Shown here one piece after another: positions 6,864-12,745 of a DNA stretch of 12,745 nt. The notes under the pieces were generated by a model. It ran no database searches. It was not told the DNA's origin and saw only the letters and a program-made list of their open reading frames with translations. A program made the translations under genes and the position numbers. The DNA is taken from the NCBI GenBank assembly GCA_955652265.1, contig CATPBD010000033.1:1-12745 (forward strand). Reading direction: 5' to 3'. The DNA is from an uncultured Gemmatimonadaceae bacterium. GTDB lineage: Bacteria > Gemmatimonadota > Gemmatimonadetes > Gemmatimonadales > Gemmatimonadaceae. Position 1 is the stretch's first letter; each line of letters begins with the position of its first letter.

Positions 6864-7763
6864 TTACTCGTCGCGCAGCTTTCGCGACATTTCCTCGAGC
6901 AATCGCCTCTCGTCTCCCGAGAGGCTATCAATGCCCTGCTGCGAGATCTTGTCCAGCACCCGATTCACTCTCGCTGCGTGATCCTTCGGCGACTCCTGCC
7001 TCGGTACGTGCTGCAAGGGCTTGCTCTCACGGAGAACAACCGCGTTGCTCCGCGCGACGACTTCATCGACACCTCGCGCCTGGTCGCGCATCGGCGATCG
7101 ATTCCTCGGCACTGCTCGTGGCATGTCTTCCGATTCTTCCGGAACTGCGGAAACCCAGCCCTTGACACGGGTAAGGCCGCCCAACGAGGACAGCTTCAGG
7201 AAGATCCACCCGAATGCCATTCCACCAACGTGTGCTGTCCAGTCGATTCCAGAGCTCGGCGATAGCGCGAAGATGATGTTCATCCCGATCATTGCTGCGA
7301 TCAGCCAGCGAGATTTCATTGGGATTACGCCGAAGAGATAGACCTCTTCATCGGGCCAGCGCAGTGCGTAAGCGACGAGAACACCGCTGATCGCACCCGA
7401 TGCGCCGATCACGGCGGAATGTTGCGCGAATACCAGGTGCGCTATGGCGCCCCCTAATCCGCACCACAAATAGAACTGGACGAAGCTCCGAGTACCCCAC
7501 ACTTGCTCGAGTCTGGGGCCGAACATCCAGAGCGTGAACATGTTGAACGCGAGGTGCGCTAGCCACGCGTGCACGAACATGTACGTCAGTACTGTCCACC
7601 AGGCATTCGGGAATCGTGCCGGGTCGAGTGCGAGCGCCGAATAGATGGCATCCGGTCCGAACAGCGTGAGCTGTAGGAAATAGACGCCAATGTTCAGCGC
7701 CAGCAGCCACTGAACAGCGCGCGTCATGCGCGGAGATTCCGATGCCTCGTACAGCTCGCTCAT
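6864..7763 (-). CDS. Rhomboid-family intramembrane serine protease with C-terminal cytosolic domain
   Basis: A 299-residue inner-membrane protease. The membrane part (about residues 15-195, six hydrophobic segments) carries the rhomboid signature: HAWLAHLAFN (H65, H70, N74) in the second helix, GASGAISG with nucleophile Ser122, and WTAHVGGMAFG with the catalytic His178. It should cut membrane proteins within or near their transmembrane segments. A charged, probably disordered linker (about 200-260) follows, then a helical C-terminal segment (RVLDKISQQGIDSLSGDERRLLEEMSRKLRDE). That segment resembles the small domain (DUF6576-like) found at the end of many bacterial rhomboids. The ATG at 7763 has AGG seven bases upstream. 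It is downstream of ddl across a 94-bp gap containing a tandem repeat, and upstream of queF. Substrates are unknown; all catalytic residues are present, so it is not an inactive iRhom-like protein. Confidence 0.94.
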   Translation of the reverse strand: MSELYEASESPRMTRAVQWLLALNIGVYFLQLTLFGPDAIYSALALDPARFPNAWWTVLTYMFVHAWLAHLAFNMFTLWMFGPRLEQVWGTRSFVQFYLWCGLGGAIAHLVFAQHSAVIGASGAISGVLVAYALRWPDEEVYLFGVIPMKSRWLIAAMIGMNIIFALSPSSGIDWTAHVGGMAFGWIFLKLSSLGGLTRVKGWVSAVPEESEDMPRAVPRNRSPMRDQARGVDEVVARSNAVVLRESKPLQHVPRQESPKDHAARVNRVLDKISQQGIDSLSGDERRLLEEMSRKLRDE

Positions 7764-7808
7764 ATACGGACCTGCTACAAAAGGACTACATCCTAAGACA
7801 CAGTGGGC

Positions 7809-7857
7809 GTCGAAGGGTTCCTGGGGAACGCTTAGTCGAAGGGTTCCTGGGGAACGC
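7809..7857. repeat. Two tandem copies of a 23-bp palindromic repeat (26-bp period)
   Basis: An identical 23-bp sequence beginning GTCGAAGGG occurs at 7809-7831 and 7835-7857, separated by three bases. Each copy holds a small perfect inverted repeat, GTTCC-TGG-GGAAC (7817-7829 and 7843-7855). The second copy touches the ddl stop codon. On the minus strand the period is 26 bp, with TAG (the ddl stop) before one copy and TAA before the other, as if the stop codon and what follows had been duplicated. It could be a REP-like intergenic element, a binding site or a processing hairpin. The rest of the gap (7764-7808) has no clear signal beyond a short AGGA/TCCT repeat. Confidence 0.8.
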
Positions 7858-8856
7858 CTACTTGAGGGCGAGCTTGACTATCCGCTCGCACAGCTCGGGG
7901 AAGCTGATTCCCATCGCCGCGGCACCCTGTGGTATCAGACTGAGCTCGGTCATTCCGGGCAACGTGTTCGCCTCGAGACAATAGAACTCGCCTTCGCTTG
8001 TTAGCCTGAAATCTATCCGGGCGCATCCTCCAAGCTTGAGAGCCTTGAATGCTGCTAGGGCTTGCCGCTGGGCTCTCTCCGTGGCTTCTCGCGAGATCTT
8101 GGCCGGGAACTCTTCCGTCGCCATGCCCGCGGTGTACTTGCATTCGTAGTCGTAGATCTCGTGCTTTGGGATGATCTCCCCTACCGGTAACGCGATATCC
8201 CCCAGAACACCTACTGTCAACTCCCGACCCGGAACAAACCGCTCGATCATCACCTCGTCATCGTACTTGCTCGCTTCCGCAATGGCGCTCGCCAGATCGT
8301 TTCGCTTTTTCACTACTGACAGGCCAACAGTGGATCCTTGTTTGGACGGCTTTACCACCACGGGTAATCCGAGCATTCCCTCGACCTGCTCAATCGTGGC
8401 CGGTGCCATGAGCCAGTCAGCAGTGCTTACCTCAGCGGCCCGGAAGAGTATTTTCGACAGGTCCTTGTCCATCGCCAATGCGCTCGAAAGGTGCCCGCTT
8501 CCCGTGTACTTTACCCGCGCCATATCCAGCAGTGCCTGGATTGTACCGTCCTCGCCCTGCCCACCATGAAGCCCGAGGAACACGACGTCTGCATCCTTGA
8601 TCTCATTCATCGAGGTCAGATTCGGCAAGAACGTCCCCTCGGCGAATTTCGACAGCGACTCCAGCGATGGCGGCTCGGTGCCGACCTTTCCGGTGCTCAG
8701 CTCCCGCTCCTCGGCATCCCTGATTACACCGCGCGCCGGATCGAGGGCAGTGACTTTATGCCCACGACTGCGCAGCGCCTGCACGATCCGAATCCCAGAT
8801 GCAAGCGAGACGTTCCGTTCGGACGACGTTCCGCCCATGAGTACGGTGATTTTCAT
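7858..8856 (-). CDS. ddl: D-alanine--D-alanine ligase
   Basis: A 332-residue ATP-grasp enzyme that joins two D-alanines for the peptidoglycan stem peptide, in the cytoplasm. Motifs in order: MGGTSSERNVSLASG (Glu13, first D-Ala site), LHGGQGEDGTIQ, YTGSG...MDK (Lys131), VVVKPSKQGSTVG (Lys169, ATP binding), and IYDYECKY. Then come ARIDFRL (Asp282) and LEANTLPGMTELSLIPQ (Glu295 and Asn297 for magnesium, Ser306-Leu307 for the second D-Ala). Tyr241 matches E. coli DdlB Tyr216; vancomycin-resistance ligases that use D-lactate have Phe there, so this should be a normal D-Ala-D-Ala enzyme. The family usually has Ala where Cys239 is, a mild oddity. The ATG at 8856 is 21 bp after the cbs stop codon, with AAGGA about 11 bases upstream and AGAGGA touching it. 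It is probably co-transcribed with cbs. Confidence 0.97.
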   Translation of the reverse strand: MKITVLMGGTSSERNVSLASGIRIVQALRSRGHKVTALDPARGVIRDAEERELSTGKVGTEPPSLESLSKFAEGTFLPNLTSMNEIKDADVVFLGLHGGQGEDGTIQALLDMARVKYTGSGHLSSALAMDKDLSKILFRAAEVSTADWLMAPATIEQVEGMLGLPVVVKPSKQGSTVGLSVVKKRNDLASAIAEASKYDDEVMIERFVPGRELTVGVLGDIALPVGEIIPKHEIYDYECKYTAGMATEEFPAKISREATERAQRQALAAFKALKLGGCARIDFRLTSEGEFYCLEANTLPGMTELSLIPQGAAAMGISFPELCERIVKLALK

Positions 8857-8877
8857 TCCTCTGATTTTCCTTGATTC

Positions 8878-10272
8878 TTAGCGGGACATCATGAAGTGCA
8901 GCATATCGGATCGCGTGACGATTCCCTGCACGACTCCATGCTCTTGTACCAGCACTGCCGGGTTCGATTTCGAGAGCAGTTTGACCACGCTGTCCACCGG
9001 CTGATCGGACGCTACCATTGGGAATGGCGAATCCATTATCTCGCTGACGGTCGTATCCAGCAGCTTCGGATTCTCGAGACTTTTTTGCGACAACGACCAG
9101 TCGCTCACTGAGCCAATGCAGTTCGCCCCATCCATCACTGGAAGCTGCGATACGTCGTGCAGGCTCATAAGGCCAATTGCTTGCCGCACGGTAGCACCGG
9201 GCGCAACGCTTACCACTGATGGTGCGCTTCCGTTTTTTCTGCCGAGTACTGTGTGCAGAGCGACCCTTGGCACATCGAGCATCTGATTCTCACGCATCCA
9301 CTCGTCGCTGTAAAGCTTGGAGAGATACCGCTCGCCTGTGTCGCAGAGAACCGTCACCACCAGTGCTTTCGGATCATCGACCTCGCGCGCGATCTTGAGA
9401 GCAACTGAAGTGATCAGCCCTGAGGATCCGCCAACGAACAACCCTTCCTCACGCGTCAGCCGCCTGGCCATTGCGAACGATTCCTTGTCACTGACAGTGT
9501 GGTACTCGTCGATCACGCTCATATCGAGCGTGCCGGGAAGCTTGTCCTGTCCGATTCCCTCGACTTTGTACGGCGTTCCCTCAATCTTGTTCTTCCCCTT
9601 GCTCCGCCAGTACTCGGCCAGTATCGAGCCGGCAGGATCGCCTGCAATGACCTTGACCTTCTTGTTCCGCTCTTTGAGGTAGCGACCAACGCCAGTGAGC
9701 GTGCCGCCGGTTCCGGCCGACGAGACGAAGTGCGTGATCTTGCCCTCTGTCTGCTCCCACAGTTCAGGGCCGGTTGTGGCGTAGTGCGCTTCTGGATTCG
9801 CGTCGTTGTAGAACTGGTCGGCCAGGATGGCGTTGGGGGTTTCGGCGGCGATCCGTTTCGCCATTATCACGTAATTGTCGGGGTGATCGGGCGGGACAGC
9901 AGTAGGCGTAACAATCACCTCGGCACCGAATGCTTTCAGCAGGCGGACCTTTTCCTGCGACATTTTGTCGGGCATCGTGAAGACACACTTGTACCCCCGC
10001 AACGCGGCGGCGATTGCCAGCCCGATACCGGTGTTGCCACTCGTGCCTTCCACGATCGTTCCGCCCGGCTTGAGCCGTCCTTCCTTTTCCGCACGTTCGA
10101 TGATCGGCAGTCCGATCCGATCTTTGACTGACCCGCCCGGGTTGAAGAACTCCGCCTTCGCATAGATCGGGGTGCGGATTCCGCGAGTCACGTGATTCAG
10201 CCTGATGAGCGGCGTCCACCCAATTGTCTCGAGGACATTGTCGTAGGGCTTACGGTTCCGTTCGTGCTTCAT
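8878..10272 (-). CDS. cbs: Cystathionine beta-synthase with C-terminal CBS-domain pair
   Basis: A 464-residue PLP enzyme closely resembling the catalytic core of human cystathionine beta-synthase. It condenses serine (or activated serine) with homocysteine to cystathionine, possibly making H2S as well. Seen: EFFNPGGSVKDR with the PLP lysine Lys50, the substrate loop GTSGNTG (76-82), the PLP-phosphate loop GTGGTLTG (187-194), DPAGSI, and VEGIGQDKLPGTLD (237-250). The last block and EFFN-GGSVKDR separate it from plain cysteine synthases. Two CBS modules follow (about 350-395 and 408-463), which in the family bind adenosyl ligands and regulate activity. There is no N-terminal haem-binding extension as in animals. 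The ATG directly follows the stop codon of the upstream lipoprotein gene (TAGATG), which implies translational coupling. A cysteine-synthase-like activity cannot be ruled out from sequence. Confidence 0.92.
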   Translation of the reverse strand: MKHERNRKPYDNVLETIGWTPLIRLNHVTRGIRTPIYAKAEFFNPGGSVKDRIGLPIIERAEKEGRLKPGGTIVEGTSGNTGIGLAIAAALRGYKCVFTMPDKMSQEKVRLLKAFGAEVIVTPTAVPPDHPDNYVIMAKRIAAETPNAILADQFYNDANPEAHYATTGPELWEQTEGKITHFVSSAGTGGTLTGVGRYLKERNKKVKVIAGDPAGSILAEYWRSKGKNKIEGTPYKVEGIGQDKLPGTLDMSVIDEYHTVSDKESFAMARRLTREEGLFVGGSSGLITSVALKIAREVDDPKALVVTVLCDTGERYLSKLYSDEWMRENQMLDVPRVALHTVLGRKNGSAPSVVSVAPGATVRQAIGLMSLHDVSQLPVMDGANCIGSVSDWSLSQKSLENPKLLDTTVSEIMDSPFPMVASDQPVDSVVKLLSKSNPAVLVQEHGVVQGIVTRSDMLHFMMSR

Positions 10273-10788
10273 CTAGCGGATCGTCTTGCCCTTCGTCGTG
10301 CCGCTTGCTGGCTTCTTCGCCGCATCTCCAGGCTTCGCGGTGCTGCCGGCACCAGTAGAGTCTCGCACGATGATCGAATCGCCCGCGAGGGGCGGTGCAT
10401 CCGGGTGTCTGAAGAACACTGGAAGTAGAATGGACACCGGCACTGGCTGACCCCGGGTTTTAGCCGCTTCGAACTTCAGGTCGCGGGAGCCTTTCATCGC
10501 GGCAGAGTCGAGCGCGCTGAATCCGGAAGTCTCCGCGACACGAGTTGAATCAGAAACGATCGCACCATTGCTGTCGATGTAGATACGCAATGTCACATTT
10601 CCTTGGACTTTCTGCGCATACAGAGCTGGCGGATAACGGAATGGCAGCTCCTTGTTCAACATTACTGGAGCAACGTCCGGTTGCCTCCCAACGGTCTGGA
10701 AGGGCAGTCCTGATCCATCTCCGTTCTTGCACGCTCCCACAGCCGTTGATAGCAGGAGAGCGAAGCAGTTTCTGAGTGTCGCGTTCAT
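10273..10788 (-). CDS. TonB C-terminal domain lipoprotein
   Basis: A 171-residue protein with a signal peptide ending in a lipobox (LLSTAVGAC; lipidated Cys20) and no other membrane segment. Residues about 45-128 form a TonB C-terminal-type domain: PFRYPPALYAQKVQGNVTLRIYIDSNG, then SALDSAAMKGSRDLKFEAAKTRGQPVPVSILLPVFFR. The last 35 residues are rich in Ala, Lys, Thr and Gly and probably disordered. Classic TonB is anchored by an N-terminal inner-membrane helix with a Pro-rich spacer; here a lipid anchor replaces that, so it may not work as a canonical energy transducer. It begins 2 bp after the mutS stop codon (TGA-GG-ATG) and ends directly against the cbs start, so it sits inside an operon. 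Its role is unknown; no exbB/exbD genes are nearby. Confidence 0.85.
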   Translation of the reverse strand: MNATLRNCFALLLSTAVGACKNGDGSGLPFQTVGRQPDVAPVMLNKELPFRYPPALYAQKVQGNVTLRIYIDSNGAIVSDSTRVAETSGFSALDSAAMKGSRDLKFEAAKTRGQPVPVSILLPVFFRHPDAPPLAGDSIIVRDSTGAGSTAKPGDAAKKPASGTTKGKTIR

Positions 10789-10790
10789 CC

Positions 10791-12745
10791 TCAGATTCTC
10801 TCCCCTTCCTGTTTCGCTTCATCCACAAGACGTGCAAGCACTTCAAGAGCCTGAATCGGTGTCATGTTATTTGGTTCCACTCTTCTCAGTTGTTGAATGA
10901 CGGGATGCGTCATCAACCCAAATAGAGCAAATTGATCATCCATGTTGACGAGGGGCGCTCTCGAGGCGTGTCCTGATCGAGGCACGATCTGTTCCGCTTC
11001 GAGCAGTCTCAACAACTCCCTGGCACGCTTGAGAACGGTTGGTGGCAGGCCTGCCAGTCTTCCGACTTCGATCCCGTACGAGCGGTCCGCGCCGCCTGGC
11101 TGAAGACGATGTAGAAAAAGAACTTCGTCGCCTACCTCACGCACTTGTACATTATAGTTACGAACTGCTACTAAACTATCGGACAACTGCGTGAGCTCGT
11201 GATAGTGGGTCGCGAACACCGTTTTGCAGCGAACCACATCGTGCAAGTGCTCGCTCACCGACCACGCAATCGAGATTCCATCATATGTCGAGGTTCCTCG
11301 ACCAATCTCGTCCAGCAACACCAGGCTACGCTTGCTGGCCGTGTGGAGAATGGCGCTCGTCTCCGACATCTCCACCATAAAAGTTGACTGGCCGCGAACC
11401 AGATTGTCACTCGCGCCAACGCGCGTGAACAGACGATCGACGACCCCGATCCTCGCCCTCGAAGCAGGCACAAAGCTGCCAATCTGCGCCATGAGCACGA
11501 TCAAGCCGATCTGACGTAGAATCGTCGACTTTCCCGCCATGTTCGGGCCTGTGAGGATGATTATCCGGGCGTCTTCGCTCAGAATGACGTCGTTCGGGAT
11601 GAACTTCTCACGCGGCATCATTCGCTCGACCACTGGATGGCGCCCAGCCGTGATCTCGAGTGCGAAGTCATCCGTCAGCTCCGGACGCACATATCCTTCC
11701 TTTTGTGCGACCTCGGCGAGCGATGCGAGCACATCGAGTTCGGCGATGATTCTGGCCACCGATTGCAAGCGTGCTATCTCACTCGCCACCCGAGAGCGTA
11801 ACGCTTCAAATAGCTCCCGCTCGCGATCTTCGACCCGTTCGGCGGCGGTTAGTACTCGCTCCTCATATTCCTTGAGCGAAGGTGTTACGTATCGCTCTGC
11901 TCCGGCGAGCGTCTGTCGCCGCTGATAGTCATCCGGCACAAGATGTGAGTTGCTGTTGGACACCTCGATGAAGTAGCCGAACACTTTATTGTACCCGACC
12001 TTGAGCGAGCTTATTCCGGTCCGCGTCCGTTCTTCAGCCTGAATTCTGGCGATACCGTCCTTCCCGCCATCCCGAAGGGCCCTCCACTCGTCCAGAGCAC
12101 TATCAACTCCTTCACGAATGCTCGGTTCTTCTCCAATCGCCGTAGGAGGCCTGTCGACCAGTGCGTGCTGGAGTTCCTCGCAGAGGTCACAGCACGTGTC
12201 CCACAGTGCGGCGTGCCTGTCGAATGCAGGTTCCCCTTTTTGTATCGCCAGCTTGCGAGCGCGCTCGAGCGCCGATTCCAACAAAGGCAATCGCGCCATC
12301 GAATCGCCAAGCGCACGTAACTCCCTTGGAGAAACACGCCCGGCAGCAGTCTTTCCAGCCAGTCGCTCTACGTCGCGCACCCCATCGAGCGCTTCTCGCA
12401 CCGCGCTGCGAACAAGCGTGTCACTGAGTGCATCGACCGCCCCAAGGCGTACATTGATGAGGTTACGGTCGATGAGGGGGGCGAGCAGCCACTGTCGCAG
12501 CAACCGCGCTCCCATAGGCGTAAGAGTGCGATCCAGAACCCCGAGCAGTGTTCCCGAAATCTCTCCGCCTCGCATTGATTCAACGAGCTCGAGATTTCGC
12601 CTCGTCATCTCGTCGAGTGGCATGCTGCTACCCGGTCGTTCGATCTTTGGACGAGCAAGGTGTGGCGTTCCAGCGGGCTGAAGCTCATCGAGATACCGGA
12701 GCAAGCCGCCTGCTGCTCCGACACTTGCTCGATCACCTGCCTCAA
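10791..12745 (-). CDS. mutS: DNA mismatch repair ATPase MutS, partial (N-terminus outside window)
   Basis: The minus-strand frame is open from the right window edge to the stop at 10791, about 650 residues, so the real start lies outside; a TTG at 12704 is internal Leu, not a start. By comparison with MutS of about 850-870 residues, the mismatch-recognition domain (with its Phe-x-Glu) and most of the connector are missing. Present are the core/lever domain from GGLLRYLDELQ, the clamp, and the ATPase. The ATPase has Walker A GPNMAGKST (11526-11549 and on), signature and Walker B LVLLDEIGRGTSTYDG (about 11280-11330), and FATHYHELT. Near the C-terminus QFALF (10920-10934) looks like a beta-clamp-binding pentapeptide, followed by the usual TPIQALEVLARL tail. 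MutS binds mismatches and recruits MutL. It heads the visible operon, 2 bp before the lipoprotein gene. Confidence 0.97.
   Translation of the reverse strand, partial: EAGDRASVGAAGGLLRYLDELQPAGTPHLARPKIERPGSSMPLDEMTRRNLELVESMRGGEISGTLLGVLDRTLTPMGARLLRQWLLAPLIDRNLINVRLGAVDALSDTLVRSAVREALDGVRDVERLAGKTAAGRVSPRELRALGDSMARLPLLESALERARKLAIQKGEPAFDRHAALWDTCCDLCEELQHALVDRPPTAIGEEPSIREGVDSALDEWRALRDGGKDGIARIQAEERTRTGISSLKVGYNKVFGYFIEVSNSNSHLVPDDYQRRQTLAGAERYVTPSLKEYEERVLTAAERVEDRERELFEALRSRVASEIARLQSVARIIAELDVLASLAEVAQKEGYVRPELTDDFALEITAGRHPVVERMMPREKFIPNDVILSEDARIIILTGPNMAGKSTILRQIGLIVLMAQIGSFVPASRARIGVVDRLFTRVGASDNLVRGQSTFMVEMSETSAILHTASKRSLVLLDEIGRGTSTYDGISIAWSVSEHLHDVVRCKTVFATHYHELTQLSDSLVAVRNYNVQVREVGDEVLFLHRLQPGGADRSYGIEVGRLAGLPPTVLKRARELLRLLEAEQIVPRSGHASRAPLVNMDDQFALFGLMTHPVIQQLRRVEPNNMTPIQALEVLARLVDEAKQEGERI

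Noticed and set aside
7809-7857. The tandem repeat as a CRISPR array
   Set aside because: Only two copies with a 3-base spacer and no cas genes; a real array needs spacers of roughly 25-40 bases.
9499-10131. A 210-codon open frame on the plus strand inside the cbs gene
   Set aside because: It lies fully antisense to a gene with unmistakable motifs, its translation is rich in Arg/Gly/Val with no recognisable domain, and long antisense frames are expected in GC-rich coding DNA.
8878-10272. Plain cysteine synthase (CysK/CysM) as the identity of the PLP enzyme
   Set aside because: The EFFNPGGSVKDR, DPAGSI and VEGIGQDKLPGTLD blocks and the C-terminal CBS-domain pair fit cystathionine beta-synthase better.

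Overview
This window looks like an ordinary stretch of bacterial chromosome from a Gram-negative, moderately GC-rich organism with an outer membrane (TonB-dependent receptor, lipoprotein, exported enzymes). The gene mix (a glutamate-carboxypeptidase-II-like M28 peptidase, a receptor with a carboxypeptidase-regulatory-like domain, and a TonB C-terminal domain lipoprotein beside a eukaryote-like cystathionine beta-synthase) suggests Gemmatimonadota or a similar soil/sediment phylum. That assignment is inference from gene content only. I see no transposase, integrase, phage gene, CRISPR array or recognisable defence system, and I do not claim a new multi-gene system.

Layout. At the left edge is the N-terminal part of an exported PIG-L/LmbE-type deacetylase (minus strand, cut by the window; not called by simple ORF listing because it starts with GTG and runs off the edge). 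Next is a cytosolic YceI-family protein (minus), divergent from an HxlR-family regulator (plus). Their shared 146-bp intergenic region holds two face-to-face sigma70-type promoters with overlapping -10 boxes inside an inverted repeat, the best regulatory signal in the window. An exported M28 metallopeptidase (plus) follows and converges, with a 12-bp gap, on a TonB-dependent receptor (minus).

From about 12.7 kb down to 3.9 kb everything is on the minus strand. In transcription order: mutS (5' end outside the window), a TonB C-terminal domain lipoprotein, cbs, ddl, a rhomboid protease, queF, tRNA-Phe and the TonB-dependent receptor. The mutS to ddl genes are tightly packed (gaps of 2, 0 and 21 bp) and are probably one operon. 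The rhomboid and queF genes follow after gaps of 94 bp (a tandem 26-bp repeat) and about 66-80 bp (a small hairpin).

The operon mixes mismatch repair (MutS), sulfur amino acid metabolism (CBS), peptidoglycan precursor synthesis (Ddl), membrane proteolysis (rhomboid) and tRNA modification (QueF, queuosine pathway); it reads as a housekeeping cluster rather than one pathway. The points most worth a second look are the divergent HxlR/YceI operator, a 14-residue insertion between the two catalytic residues of QueF, the tandem repeat between ddl and the rhomboid gene, and the lipoprotein form of the TonB domain.
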